A stretch of 64,000 nt of DNA. Source: Ampelomyces quisqualis. Its lineage: Eukaryota > Ascomycota > Dothideomycetes > Pleosporales > Phaeosphaeriaceae. The stretch spans positions 2,668,501-2,732,500 of the forward strand of contig JAGTXZ010000002.1 in the NCBI GenBank assembly GCA_018398575.1, written 5' to 3'. A program made the position numbers and the translations under genes. The notes under the pieces were generated by a model. That model ran no database searches. It saw only the letters and a list, made by a program, of their open reading frames with translations, and was not told where the DNA came from. Below, piece after piece: positions 1 to 12,248 of the stretch (position 1 is its first letter; each line of letters begins with the position of its first letter).

Positions 1-257
1 GCCGTCACTGAAGCTCTCGGACTGCTTGTTCGCCCCGTTCTGGCCAGTCATGACTGCAGCTGGACAACAAGACGACCAACACCGGTGGCACCATGCATAC
101 ACGCAGCTATGACTCCTCGCAAACACGCACAGCTGATATTCTGCTGCAGCTAAAGCGGATTCCAAAAAAACATAGCTCTTTCGGGAAGGGAAGTATGACT
201 AAGACACAACACAACCAAAGGAAAGTGGCAGTTCAAACCACCCAGTACACTTACCTG

Positions 258-595
258 ACAAAAAGCGCTCGCCAGAGCTCGTCCAGCCGCGTAAACGCAT
301 ACAAGGCCCGGCATGTGCTTCCAAGGCGTATGAGAGTGTCAGCATCGAATGACTCAAGAATGTGGCTCAGAAGCTCGTCGGGCAACCTGGCGAATGAGCC
401 GCATCTGGACTTGATGTTCTCGGACGCCGTGTAGGCATTGCCGGCTGGCTTGACGCCCAGAGGATGCGAGGGAAGTGCTGTCGCCACATCATCGTCGTCA
501 TGTTGCAAGTCTTTGGCCGCACAGGTTCTTAGCTTTTTCGAGGGTCGAGTTCCAGCGAGGTCGACTGTCTCGGGGTCCAGCGGTCCGGGCGCCAT
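258..595 (-). CDS. F-box protein, first exon (partial)
   Basis: F-box proteins recruit substrates to SCF (Skp1-cullin) ubiquitin ligases. Near the C-terminal end of this exon is a clear F-box: LPDELLSHILESF, then a conserved Leu-Gly-Ser-Thr-Cys-Arg-Ala-Leu stretch and an aromatic DELWRALFV end. Before it lies about 60 residues of low-complexity, probably disordered sequence. I start at the Met at 595 (MAPGPLDPE) because the in-frame extension to 709 is Cys/Arg-rich and looks like leader. The exon ends at a consensus donor (GTAAGT from 257 downward) in phase 2, so the ORF end at 251 is not the protein end. The remainder lies in 1-200 or beyond the left edge. The F-box wording resembles fungal F-box/JmjC proteins, but no JmjC domain is visible here, so that is only a suggestion. 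Confidence 0.65.
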
Positions 596-1053
596 GTCCA
601 AAGCACCGCCAGAGCGACGCTGCGTGACTGTTCGGAGCTGACCTGCACGAATGCAAGTGCAAAGCAGCGGTACGCGGCGAGGCCAAGCAAAGATGCGGCA
701 CAGAGTCATCCGCCCTCTGCGTGGCGAGGCGAGGTTGAGGCGAAACAGATTTGCAGGGCTGCTCGCGGCTGCGCTAGTCCCAATGGAGATGTCCAGCGAT
801 GGCTGAAAATCTTCTTAAGCGCACCTTCCTCGCTCACTTTTCTCCTCCCCACCACCCACACACCACCACACCACACACCACTATACCCTAGATAGCCTTC
901 GATTCTCGCACAGAGGATCTGGTATCTAGTTTCTCCCCACCACCTCCACCACAGCAGCGGCGGTATCCCAGCGATCACCCCCGCCCTCACCCCGCCAACA
1001 AGTTTTCGACTACGGGTCTGCACCAGTAGTCGTTCGCGTATACACTCGCAATC
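596..1053. promoter_or_regulatory. Shared intergenic promoter region, F-box gene / eIF4A
   Basis: The two genes diverge across about 460 bases. Pyrimidine- and CA-rich sequence at about 836-895 (runs of CCACC and CACAC) precedes the eIF4A start, as is common in the 5' leaders of highly expressed fungal genes. No TATA box is obvious. Nothing else is recognised here. Confidence 0.35.
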
Positions 1054-2381
1054 ATGGCTGACAAGGGTCTTGAGGACGTGCCGGAGGGTGAGTACCACGG
1101 CGACGACGGCTGCAGCCGCGTGCCTGCCTGGAGATTTGCGCGGGCCCAGGGCTAACCCCACGCCGCAGGCCAGATCGAGTCCAACTACGACGAGACCACC
1201 GACTCCTTCGACGCGATGAACTTGAAGGCCGAGCTCCTCCGCGGCGTCTACGCCTACGGTTTCGAGCGCCCTTCGGCCATCCAGCAGCGCGCCATCATGC
1301 CCGTCATCAAGGGTGGGTTTGCCCCTCTCTCCGCTGCGGAAAAAAGAGCCCGCACTGACGCACACCAGGCCACGATGTCATCGCGCAGGCGCAGTCAGGT
1401 ACCGGTAAAACGGCTACCTTCTCCATCTCGACCCTCCAGAAGATCGACTCCAACGTCAAGGCCTGCCAGGCGCTCATCCTCGCCCCCACCCGTGAGCTTG
1501 CCCAGCAGATCCAGAAGGTCGTCGTCGCCATCGGTGACTTCATGGATGTTGCCTGCCACGCCTGCATTGGCGGCACCAGCGTCCGTGACGACATGAAGGC
1601 TCTCCAGGACGGTCCCCAGGTCGTCGTCGGTACTCCCGGCCGTGTCCACGACATGATCCAGCGTCGTGTCTTGAAGACCGACCACATGAAGATGTTTGTC
1701 CTCGACGAGGCCGACGAGATGTTGTCTCGCGGTTTCACCGAGCAGATCTACGACATCTTCCAGCTTCTGCCCCAGTCCACCCAGGTCGTGCTCCTCTCCG
1801 CCACCATGCCCCAAGATGTCCTGGAGGTCACCACCAAGTTCATGCGCGACCCCGTCCGCATCCTGGTCAAGAAGGACGAGCTTACCCTCGAAGGTATCAA
1901 GCAGTTCTACATTGCCGTCGAGAAGGAGGACTGGAAGCTCGACACTCTTTCCGACTTGTACGAGACCGTCACCATTACCCAGGCCGTCATCTTCTGCAAC
2001 ACCCGTAGGAAGGTTGACTGGCTCACCGACAAGCTCACTGCCCGTGACTTCACCGTCTCTGCCATGCACGGCGACATGGACCAGGGCCAGCGTGATGTAA
2101 TCATGAAGGAGTTCCGTTCCGGATCTTCTCGTGTCCTAATCGCCACCGACTTGCTCGCCCGTGGTATCGATGTCCAGCAGGTCTCTCTTGTCATCAACTA
2201 CGACCTGCCCGCCAACCGCGAGAACTACATCCATCGTATCGGTCGTGGTGGACGTTTCGGACGTAAGGGTGTTGCCATCAACTTCGTTACCGCCGACGAT
2301 GTTCGCATGATGCGCGAGATTGAGCAGTTCTACAGCACACAGATCGAGGAGATGCCCATGAACGTGGCTGACCTCATCTAA
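1054..2381 (+). CDS. tif1: ATP-dependent RNA helicase eIF4A
   Basis: DEAD-box helicase of the eIF4F cap-binding complex; it unwinds 5'-UTR structure for cytoplasmic translation initiation. Model: join(1054..1087, 1169..1312, 1369..2381), 396 aa, the usual family length (about 395-400). Both introns are GT-AG and restore the frame (MADKGLEDVPEG|QIESNYDE and PVIKG|HDVIAQ). Motifs in order: Q-motif FERPSAIQQRAI, motif I AQSGTGKT at about residue 68, Ia PTRELA, GG, TPGR, DEAD at about 172, SAT at about 203, the C-terminal RecA lobe with VIFCNTRRK, ARGIDVQQV, and HRIGRGGRFG at about 347. The end NVADLI is typical of eIF4A. The codon bias is strongly C/G-ending, fitting high expression. It is intact. 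Confidence 0.97.
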
Positions 2382-3112
2382 GAAGTTGTTCTTCGCCGCA
2401 TTGCGACCAACGTCTCTCCTTACCCGCTGATCATCTTGGTGGAGTAATTGGCATAGAGGCGGTAGTAACTAATCCGAGCGCGTCTGCACGGTCAGGCGGC
2501 GCTCTTGCTTTCTATAAAAGTACCGAGGTGGGACGGGTCGTCGTCCGTACATCACGGCATTCGGGCGTTTGTCAAATTTCATGTGCGAAATGGTTTCTTC
2601 AAAGGAATGCTTATTGCAGATGATAGAGACTCGCGGCGGGTGTCAAGTTGGCTGGATGGTTCTTACCAGCAATCTTCTGTTCCTTTTCCTTTGCGTGCCG
2701 ACTTTCCTGTGCTTGGACGGTGGGCTGCGCTATATCACGGCATGTATGCGCGATGGGATGATCTCTTTATGGCCACACATGTCGACGATAACGAGTTTCC
2801 TGTCATATAGAGACGCGATACAACTGCATGATGGTTACTGAATCGGCACTCCAACCGACGTGCATGGTGCCTACCGCTTCGAAACACGTTTGAGACTTAC
2901 CCACCCTTACCCAGAGGCGAGCATACTGTACCCGCTCTTGAAGCCATCAACATACGATTCGGGGCAATTTGGAAACGACAACAGACTTGGTATATCGAGT
3001 CTGGGTAGCCTCGGTCAATGACAACGACCCCTCCAACTTCCGCAAGCCTCGCACCCACGCGCAACTCATGAGACGAACAGCATGGCTCACCCAAAGCAAA
3101 GCAACGGCGAAC
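2382..3112. other. Intergenic, nothing recognised
   Basis: This holds the eIF4A 3' region and the Nudix gene 5' region. Short ORFs here (for example 2505-2810) have no recognisable domain and no splice support. I see no repeat or RNA gene. Confidence 0.5.
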
Positions 3113-4195
3113 ATGGCGCTCTCTCAATCTTCCGTTGTACGTTTGGGGTATCCTATCCAATGCACCGGAACTGCATCCCACTTGTCCCGCTCTTCGCAGC
3201 TTCCCACGCTCGCAGGCTCGTCTCCCAGCTAACAGCCCTCGCAGCAAGCACTTGCGCGCCTTCGAGCATACAAAACACCACCCACGCAATGGTATAACTG
3301 CCCACTCACGCGCCGTGCCGCCGTTCTCATTCTACTCTTCCCCGACCGCCATGGCGATCTCAAAGTTGTCCTCACTATGCGCAGCACAAAGCTAAACACG
3401 TATGCTGGCCAAGCTGCATTCCCCGGCGGCAAAGCAGACACGCTCGAAGAAACACCCTGGGACACGGCGCGCAGAGAAGCATACGAAGAAATTGGCCTGC
3501 CATTGGACCAGAAACTACGCGGCTTCAACGTCGAGCATCTCTGCGAATTACCTGCGAACCTGGCGAAGACGGAACTAGGCGTCCGGCCATGCGTTGCATA
3601 TCTTTCGCCTTCCACAGCAGCCTCTACCTCGGAAACTAGTGAGACTACCTCAGTGGAAGACCGTCTGCTTCCGCGCCTCGACCCAAAGGAAGTCGCGGCA
3701 GTCTTCTCGGCGCCGTTCCGCTCCTTCCTCCGCAAGACGTGGACGGGAGATGGCCCCGGTCCCGTGCAAAAGGACGGGAGACCCGAGAAATGGTATCGCG
3801 GAAGCTGGACCGATTGGCACGAGAGTAGATGGCGCATGCACAATTTCTACATTCCGAAACCACCTGCTACACCGCCGACGTTGCTCGCGGATCCACGTCC
3901 GTTGGACGCCCAGACTGGTCCTGAACCGACGCCGCGTCAGGGACTGTCTGACGGCAAGTCTGAAGCGAGTGCGATCGATGCGTTGACGACGTTTAGGGTG
4001 TTTGGCATGACAGCAAGGATTCTGGTCGATGCGGCGAGGGTGGCGTATGGAGAGGAGCCGGAGTTTGAACATAATAGCCATCATGGCGATGAGGATATGA
4101 TTGGAAGGCTGTTGAAGCTGGGGAGGTTGAGTGAGGTGCGGAAAGAAGGGGAACTGCTTACCAAGGAGGTGATCAGGGAGGCGAGTAAGATGTAG
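3113..4195 (+). CDS. Nudix hydrolase, CoA-diphosphatase (PCD1-like)
   Basis: PCD1-type Nudix enzymes cleave coenzyme A or oxidised CoA to 3',5'-ADP and phosphopantetheine, usually in peroxisomes. Model: join(3113..3136, 3245..4195), 324 aa. The first exon encodes MALSQSSV, then a GTACGT donor and a CAG acceptor in phase 0. This start is needed because exon 2 opens with coding sequence upstream of the first internal Met (ALARLRAYKTPP, RRAAVLILLF). The Nudix box is at about residues 67-90: GGKADTLEE, then TARREAYEEIGL. It is one residue longer than the generic box, as in CoA-pyrophosphatase members. A long insert (about residues 130-230) and C-terminal extension are as in fungal homologues. No clear C-terminal PTS1 is seen (it ends ASKM). 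It converges with the Bub2 gene, 222 bases away. Confidence 0.88.
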
Positions 4196-4417
4196 GAATG
4201 GTGGAATACGTTACTCTACCGAGTGTTTACGTGAACATGGATACCGTATCTGTACTTTGCAACTCGGAATCACAAACTCGTGCATCTTTTCAACTCAGGG
4301 TAAAATACAATGCTATGCTATGCTCCCAATACAAACTCGCTTTCATAACAGGGGGTCGTCTCTTCGTAAATAGTCATCAGAACATCAAGGCACGACCCTG
4401 ACATCTCTCCGCCCATC

Positions 4418-5532
4418 CTATTTGGCGTGGTTGACAATCTCAGCGTACATGTCTTCCGGGATCTTGCCAGCGAAGCTCATAGCCACGCCGATGATTTTTT
4501 TTGCGTGCAGACTTGGTAGATTTCTGAGAATCTGGTTTGGACTAGACGCAGAGCTTAGCAATGACATGTGTGTGTGTAAATTGAGGGACTGTGGACGAAC
4601 CTGGAACTATGCAAAATATCCGATCTGATCAAGACAAGCTGCGCAACGATGCAAAGGATATTCAAATGCGGGCCGTACGCAAACAAAAAATCCCACAGCT
4701 GCAGGACCTCCGGCAAGGGCGGCGTGCACGCGCACATTGTGAGTACGGATGCAAAAGCGTATATCCGCGCCTCCATATTATGCGCCATGAGGTGCGCATA
4801 CAGCTTTTGATCCACGACTTCCAGCACGCGATCGACCAGCGCGAGGCCCTTGTGTACGCCCTCCATCGAGCCCCTCACGTACCCGGGACACTCCTGGGTA
4901 ATGAGTTTCTCGAACCCCGTGAATGCTTCGACTTCACTTCTCGAAGCGTAGAGGAAGGGTCCGCAAAGAACATTCATACCCTGCACATACCCAATCTGCT
5001 CCGCATCGTTGGTCGTACTCGCTTCCGTCCTCGTCCGCGACATGAAACTCGTATCCGGGGATCCCCCAAATTCGCTCAGCGTGGGCGGACTCTGCCAGCC
5101 ATTGACGCGCGCCTCGTGTGCGTCATTGAGACGCCATGCTACTGCGTTGAGCACGCGCGTGATGCTGTTTTGCGTGACGCGTCGGCGGAACAGCGGGTCG
5201 CCTTGGAAGGTGCGGAAAGTGTCGTTTGTGATTTTGGCGTGGGCGGGAGAGGCGCCCTGGCGGATTAGGTCGAGGTAGATGTCGGTGCGGGTGGGAGGGG
5301 CGTTGAGGAGTATGAGCCAGATGTAGATGCGGAGTTCGGACTGGACGGGTCGTTAGAGGGGCGATTGGGGGTCTATGGAGGTGGGTATATGGGGTAGGGG
5401 CCTCGGGCGTACCATGCCGTCGCTGTTAGCGGGAACGCCATCTGTGAGAATGGCATAGCGTAGTTCGCGTAGGCTTTCTTCTGGGTTTGCAGAGGTGCAT
5501 CCTTTGAGGAGCAGGACGTCGAGGTTCGTCAT
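4418..5532 (-). CDS. bub2: TBC-domain mitotic exit regulator, Bub2/Cdc16 type
   Basis: Bub2 (S. pombe Cdc16), with Bfa1/Byr4, is the GTPase-activating protein for the Tem1/Spg1 GTPase on spindle pole bodies and restrains mitotic exit or septation. Model on the minus strand: exons 5413-5532, 4601-5340, 4418-4541; 327 aa. The 72- and 59-nt introns join SDGM|SELRIYIW and HSS|PNQILRNLP in frame. Recognition comes from the Bub2-specific stretch AKITNDTFRTFQGD, the TBC core IGYVQGMNVLCGPF (YxQGMN), and VLQLWDFLFAYGPHLNIL. The C-terminus is HAKKIIGVAMSF. The classical TBC arginine-finger IxxDxxR motif corresponds to KITNDTFR. It is intact. The start at MTNLDVLL is chosen because an upstream in-frame extension is Cys/Arg-rich. 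Confidence 0.88.
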
Positions 5533-6504
5533 TGCGTCGTGGTGTTTGTTGTTTGGTGTGACACCGCAACTGGGGGCCCAGCAGCCGCGCCTTGGGACGG
5601 CCTTGGCGCATCGAAATTCTGCCCTACAGGGCTCATCGACCCGTCCATTCTTCCGGGCCGATTGCCAGATCCAAATCACGTTCAGGTCTGGCTTAGACAG
5701 GCCTGTGCTGATGGCTGGAACGGCATGAGGTGGTTCGCTGTTTTGGTCTTCGGGGGTGGGTAACGTATGGGGATGGGCAAAAGAGTTTGCCCTTCGCCCC
5801 CAGCTTAAGAAATCGCTCCACCTTTACGGAGTAGTAGAACCGCAACGTCTCTGTGTCGCTATGGGGCGTGCAACGGACAAACTTTCTCACTGTGATTGAC
5901 TCCCGCTCTGCATAAGGCTAGATTGTGTATTCCATCCCCAAAAGACAGTTAGGCGGAGACAGACTAACAAACCTTTTGCCGGTAGCATGTTGCCATGAAG
6001 AAAGTCTGACCGACCAAGTTTGGAAATGATGCACGGCCTTTGCAATGAAAAGAGTTGACACCGCAGGCAAAAGCATGCAAGGACAGCGCAATGCAAGCGG
6101 TTGGCATGTCATTCCGCAAAGGCGAGCGCCCGTAGGTTTTGGGGGCGAGCTAAGTCGGAGATTTGCAAGTCGAAGAAACGAAGACTGGGGGAGTTGACCA
6201 AGACTGTGACGGGCAAAAGCACGTGCCCCGTGGTTTGTCGCTTGGCTGAAATAGGCATAGTCAAAGCTTGGCCGAGCTTTGACGCCATCGTTGCCGGCGG
6301 CGGCGCTCGGGGACATAGCTACGCTGATCGCGCATGCTCTTGCAATTCCCCCTCCCCCCCCCCCCCCATCATAAATCTCTCACGCCCCTGTGCAAACCAC
6401 AACAGCCGGCCGCGTTGCGAACCTTGACGGGCACCAGAATCCCCTCGACGTCTCGCCCACCCCGACGAGGTTCATTGCGCCGATCGCGCTCCGAAACCGC
6501 CGTC
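5533..6504. other. Intergenic region with 14-base poly-C tract
   Basis: This is the divergent upstream region of the Bub2 and zinc-transporter genes. A pure C run occupies 6354-6367, about 140 bases before the transporter ATG. A TACGGAGTA nonamer sits at 5825-5833. The minus-strand ORFs here lack any recognisable domain. Confidence 0.5.
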
Positions 6505-8185
6505 ATGGGGCTCTCCAAGTCGACGCGCATCATGATACTGCTGGCCATTGACACCGTCTTCTTCTTCCTGGAGCTGATCGTCGGCTATTCGGTTCACTCT
6601 CTTGCGCTCGTCGCAGACTCTTTCCACATGGTTTGTTGCCCCCGACGATGCGCAAGTTGCAACCAACAACTAAGTGCCCGCACAGCTGAACGACGTCATC
6701 TCGCTGCTCGTAGGACTGTGGGCAGTCAAGGTCGCGAACCAGCGAACGAACTCGAAACAATACACGTACGGCTGGCAACGCGCCGAGACGCTCGGCGCCC
6801 TCATCAACGGTGTCTTCCTGGTAGCCCTGTGTCTCTCCATTTTTCTCGAAGCCATCCAGCGATTCGTCGAACCACAGGAAGTCTCGCATCCCAAGCTTAT
6901 CCTGATCGTCGGGTCCATGGGTCTCGCTTCCAACATTGTCGGTCTTTTCCTCTTCCACGACCACGGACACGGACACGGACACAGCCATGGCGGCCATTCT
7001 CACGGTCACGATGCGCACTCCGCCGCTGAGGAGGGCCACGCTCACGACCATAGCGTTGATGCGCACCACCATGCTGTGGCCGATGAGAGCGGCAATATCG
7101 CCGACGTACTGCCACAGAACCGTGTTGCCTTCCCTTCTGCGCTTACAAGCACCCCACAAAAGGCTAGCGATATCGGCTCTACCCCTCATTCTGACAGACG
7201 GCGATCTTCACTGTCCGGAAAGAAGGCGAAGCGTCATCACAGGTCTCAGTCGCGGAACTACAGCACTCTGGACGAGATCTACGTGCACCCCTCGTCCTTC
7301 AGGAACAGCATCATCGAATCGTCCCGGATTCACGACAATGAGACAGACGATGAGAACGAGAGCGACAACGCAGCCACTAACGGTCATGCCACTGAAGAGT
7401 CTCCACTGCTAGCCAAGCCTAGGAGCCACGACCCGCACGATGGCGCGGCGAAGACGGATACCCACAAGGACCACAAGCATACTCAGCCGAAGGAGCAGAA
7501 GTCGGGTGGCGGCCACGGACATTCTCACGGCGATTTGAACATGCGCGGTGTCTTTCTCCATGTTATGGGAGATGCCCTGGGCAATATTGGTGTCATGTGT
7601 ACAGCGCTCTTCATCTGGCTCACGGACTACTCCTGGAGGTTCTACGCCGATCCTACCATCTCGCTCATCATTACTGTCATCATCCTCCTTTCCGCGATCC
7701 CTCTCTGCAAGGCTGCGTCTCGTATTTTGTTACAGGCAGTCCCCGAGAACCTATCCATCGACGACATTGAAGAGGACATCCTTAGCCTCCACGGCATCAT
7801 CTCATGTCACCACCTTCACGTATGGCAGCTTTCAGACACCAATCTCGTTGCTTCACTACACGTCCAGGTCGACTTCGACTTCAAGGGCCAAGGCTCCGCA
7901 CGCTACATGGAGCTAGCACGCCAGATTCGCGAGTGTCTTCACGAATACAGCATTCACTCGTCCACTATCCAGCCCGAATTTTGCCTCGATGCTAACCACG
8001 ATCACTCCGCTACGCCATCAGACGAGAGCGGTGACGAGGCCACCACCAGGAGTAAGAGCTCTAGCCTCAAGGGCGCTCCGGATGCATGTCTTCTGGAGTG
8101 CCCAGACAGCTGCGGAAATGCCAAGCAGTGCTGCCAACCGGCTACTCAGGGAGGCACAGGCAACAATGGCGGCTCGACCTCATAA
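6505..8185 (+). CDS. CDF-family zinc transporter (ZRC1/COT1-like)
   Basis: Cation diffusion facilitators export Zn2+ from the cytosol by proton antiport; the ZRC1/COT1 branch loads the vacuole. Model: join(6505..6630, 6686..8185), 541 aa, with one 55-nt intron in phase 0 (SFHM|LNDV). The TM1-2 region reads FFFLELIVGY, then SLALVADSFHMLNDVISL; its HxxxD-type Zn site (H at the exon border, D three residues on) and the second site HVMGDALGNIGV near residue 330 are intact. There are two His-rich loops. The long one at about residues 132-170 is (HG)n then HSHGGHSHGHD; a short one, GGHGHSHGD, is at about 316. Between them is a Ser-rich hydrophilic loop of about 150 residues. The C-terminus is Cys-rich (CLLECPDSCGNAKQCC), a possible extra metal-binding tail. 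Confidence 0.93.
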
Positions 8186-9731
8186 GCTCAATCGCGGCAT
8201 AGACTCCTCTTTGGTCGTTGAACATGTAAAATATCTTTAAAGCTTCCGTGTAGATGTCGTTTGCGCTTCATTTCTTGACGCGTTTCCTTATTTCCTTATT
8301 TCTTTTGTTGTTACAGAAGCATGCTAGCGGGCTGGGTGGCTCCCTGCTGGTAGCGGACACGGAAATCCGATCAGTTTATTGGTGTGTGGTCGGAGGTGAT
8401 GTGTGATAGAGCCTTAGACGAGCAATTCGCTTAGAACTTGTAGTTGCAAAACATTACTGCTAGATATGTGGTAGCTTGACAAAGACTTCCTTTAAGTAGG
8501 TCACTACATGGCTCCATGAGTGTTGTAACCCCAAGTAGCAACGGGTGGAATGCGCATGAGCACTTTGTAGTGTGGTGTTCATTCTCCTATCACGAGAAAA
8601 AAACCGAGGAAAGCTTAATGGATATGCACTTGGTGGTAGGACAGAAAAAGCACTGGGATTCGCAGACATATCGCTGTTCGCTGCTACGCCTACAACTAAT
8701 CAGTCTTCCCTTCGTGTTCCTCTCTCTCACGCCGGCTCTAGCGCCATGTATTCACGCCCGGTGCTGACGCCGTCCAAGCTTAAATGGACATGGCCTCGAG
8801 GCAAGATGCCTTTCCGCAAACGCGGATGCATGTTCCAGAAGGCTGCAGGTTTGCAAGGGAACGAGTGGTGGCGTCCGGAATTAAAGCGGGTTTTAGAATT
8901 ACTACACAGTATGCGCTGCGTATGTACCTTTTGACAGCCTACCGACTTGGCGACGACATGAAGAGCTTGTCTCCTTTGCTAACCCGTATGTTTTGGTAGG
9001 TTTAGTCGATCCGAGTAAGTTACGATGACAGGCGCGCTGATATTCATCACTCGCCCTCTCAGTCCTTCTCGATCATGCTCATTCGCTCAGCTGTCAACAA
9101 TAGACTGTGCCACAAGGACACACAAGCGAAATTGCGCGACAGCTGGCGTGACAATCGCCTGTCAACTCGGCACGCTCCAGCTCATCACCAAATCAGGAAC
9201 ATATCCAGGTGTTTGCACCTCGCCAACCGAATACATACACCGAAGCTCGCGCGAACAGAACAGCGGACCATAGATATCGGCGCGCGCTGCAAGACCTCCT
9301 GCCTTCGGTGTGGAAACGGCATGGCAAATTTTCGCGGCCACCATCAAGAACGCCGTGCCCCAAGTTCCAACGTAAGATCAACCATGTCATCCGCCACATT
9401 CGGCAGGTCGTCTGCAGACGTTGGAGCACCGCGGTGCATGACGGCGACGTGGTGGCGCGATCAAGCAGCCAAGATAAAGCTTTGCAGCGGATCTATTGTC
9501 TGAATAGGCTAAGTGCCACTCTATCAAGACGTTACATCGGCCAGCACAGTGCTTATGCGTGCTTAGCGGCGAATAGAGGCGAGCGCAGTGGGTAGAGAAC
9601 TATCTGCAGGGTATAGATGGAAGATTGTCGGGTGGATACTGGGTAGATTGAATAGTTAAAGGAGGGGCGTTTGCGCTGGTTGCGAACGCTCTAGTTGTCA
9701 CTCGGATTTTTGATCTTCGCCTCTCGGAAGT
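8186..9731. other. Intergenic, nothing recognised
   Basis: About 1.5 kb between the zinc transporter and the PTR2 gene. Several ORFs of 60-140 codons are present on both strands, but none shows a domain, signal peptide or paired splice sites that I can defend. Confidence 0.45.
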
Positions 9732-11702
9732 ATGCCGCAAGCACACGAGACTACTGCGTAAGTATTCAGCCTGGCTTACTCCGTACGCATCTCTTATCTG
9801 TGGAATTAACGCATTTTGAAGGGCTGAACAGCTGCAGCACATGCAAGCTGAGGCCGACCAAAAGCCTAACTTGTTCGGCGCATCCGTCAACAACGACAAT
9901 GTCGGCGCCAACGTCCATGTTGATGGCGAGAAGTCTCCTCATAGCAACAGCTCCGGCGCCTCGGTCAACATGGTCGTTGAGGAAGAGGATGGCCTCGGCG
10001 GTGTAAAGCCTACTGCTGAGGAACTCCGAACTCTTCGCAAGGTCGGTGAGCCTCTTCCCAAGGCTGCTTTCCTTGTCGCGATTGTGGAACTTTGCGAGCG
10101 CTTCACGTACTATGGTGCTTCGGGTCTGTTCCAGAACTACATTTCGCGTCCTCATAGCGGAGAGCTTGGCCGTGGAGCGCTAGGTATGGGACACCAGGGA
10201 GCTACCGGACTCTCTACGTTCTTCCAGTTCTGGTGTTATGTTACGCCGATCCTTGGTGAGTATTTCACGATACTTTCACGAGAACAACGCACTGATCTCA
10301 CTCAATAGGTGCCATTATTGCTGACCAATACCTCGGAAAGTACAACACCATTCTCATCTTCTGCGGTGTCTACATGGTTGGTCTTCTCATCCTGACTTGC
10401 ACTTCCATCCCAAGCGCTCTCGATCACGGTGCTGGTCTTGGTGGATTCATCGTTGCCATCGTCGTCATTGGCCTCGGAACCGGTGGTATCAAGTCGAACG
10501 TCGCTCCCCTCATTGCGGACCAGTATAAGCGGAGACAGATGGTCATCGGTCACGACGACAAAACCGGCGAGCGTGTCATTATCGACCCTGCAATCACCAT
10601 CCAGAGGATCTACATGGTCTTCTACTTCTGTATCAACGTCGGCTGCCTCGCTCTGCTCGCTACACCATACATGGAGCGCGATATCGACTTCTGGTCGGCG
10701 TTCCTCTTGTGTCTGTGTGTCTTCTTCGTCGGAACACTGGTCCTCGTTCTAGGACGAAAAGTCTACGTTGTCCGACCTCCTCAAGGCTCCATCATCACAG
10801 ATGCTTTCCGCGTGATCTGGATGATGATCAAGACCCGCAAGCTCGACGGCGCAAAGCCCTCGTACCAAGCTGGTCTTGGAAAAACTGCTGTTCTCCGCTG
10901 GGACGACCACTTTGTCGAGGAAGTCAAGCGTGCACTTATTGCTTGCAAGGTCTTTTGCTTCTACCCCATTTATTGGACAATATATGGCCAGTTCGCCGGC
11001 AATTTTGTCACACAAGCTGGTCAGATGGCCAATCACGGCATTCCCAACGATCTCATGCAGAACTTCGACCCCATCGCCATCATCGTTTTCCTGCCTCTCG
11101 TCGATCAAGTCCTTATGCCGTTCCTACGCAAGCACAAGATTCCGTTCCCGCCCATCAACCGTATTGTCGCTGGTTTCTGGATCGCTTCCCTCGCTATGGT
11201 GTATGCCGCTGTTATTCAGTACTACATCTACCAATCTGGACCCTGCTATGACCACCCACTCTGCTCAGCTGCCGAAGGTGCGGACGGCGTCATTGTTGGT
11301 AACAACATTCATATCGCTGCTCAGACAGGGGCGTACATGCTCATCGGCATCTCTGAGATCTTCGCCTCCGTCACTGGTCTGGAGTACGCATATACCAAGG
11401 CTCCTCCGTCCATGAAGTCATTTGTCCAGGCCATGTTCCTCCTCACAAATGCCTTTGGATCTGCTATCTCGGAGGCGCTGAACCCGGTGCTGTACGACCC
11501 TGCGATTCAGTGGATGTACGTTGGTCTCGCGGTGTCGAGTTTCATTGCTGGAGGTGTCATCTACATTCTATTCAGACATCTAAACGAATCTGAGGATCAA
11601 ATGAACCAGCTGGACCAGGACTACGACAAGGACCCTACGCTGCGACACAGCAGTGTGCATGGAGATCGCACCGTTGAGCTGCATGAAGCTGAGAAGGCAT
11701 GA
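9732..11702 (+). CDS. ptr2: PTR2-family proton/oligopeptide transporter
   Basis: POT/PTR2 carriers import di- and tripeptides with protons across the plasma membrane. Model: join(9732..9757, 9822..10255, 10309..11702), 617 aa. A 26-nt first exon (MPQAHETTA) ends at GTAAGT, and both introns keep frame (TTA|AEQLQ and PILG|AIIADQY). Family signatures: VELCERFTYYG at about residue 105 (the ExxERFxYYG proton motif), then GTGGIKSNVAPLIADQY, and FYFCINVGCLALL (PTR2 second signature). About 12 membrane segments are apparent, with a hydrophilic N-tail of about 80 residues and a charged C-tail (EDQMNQLDQDYDKD). The family length is about 600, so it looks complete. Intron 1 contains a TACTCCGTA nonamer (9777-9785). 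Confidence 0.95.
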
Positions 11703-12248
11703 AAACTCGTTATGGGAACGACATCAGCATATTTCCTAAACGAACTGGCCATGGAAACTAATGAATACAAGATCACTCGCTCCAATCATCTCCCATTTTG
11801 TGATGTACCAAGCTCGGGGCACCACGCTAACGCAGGGCTTACATTCCATCATTCGCGTTTCAACCGCTTGCGCATACACCGTGACACCTTCCTCCGTTCT
11901 CATCGACTGAGTTCATCGCTTCCGAAACGTGCCCTGTGAACGCCCTGATCACAGCCTTTGGATGCGAACACGCATCCGCCGATCGACCTCCTAGCGCCGT
12001 ATAGTTGCGCCAAAAATAGATCGGCGCCATTGTTGCCTTTGAACGACTAGTTTTCTCGTATATTACTACGCGTCACTCGTGTTGCTCAGCTAAAAGCATT
12101 AGCACTCTTTTCTTTCGATCCGTCAGCCTTCTTCCTGCTGCTCTCCACATTCATTATTAGAAAGTGCCCAACCCTCGGTGACATCACTACTCTTCAAACT
12201 TCACGCTTCACCAAATCACTACATATTTTCGGTTAATCCACACGCTCT
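11703..12248. other. Intergenic, nothing recognised
   Basis: This is the 3' region of the peptide transporter and the upstream region of the next gene. No RNA gene, repeat or supported ORF is seen. Confidence 0.5.

Noticed and set aside
1307..2069. Minus-strand ORFs across eIF4A
   Set aside because: Shadows of a highly biased coding region.
6530..7189. 219-codon minus-strand ORF
   Set aside because: Shadow of the zinc transporter exons; the composition mirrors its His-rich loop.
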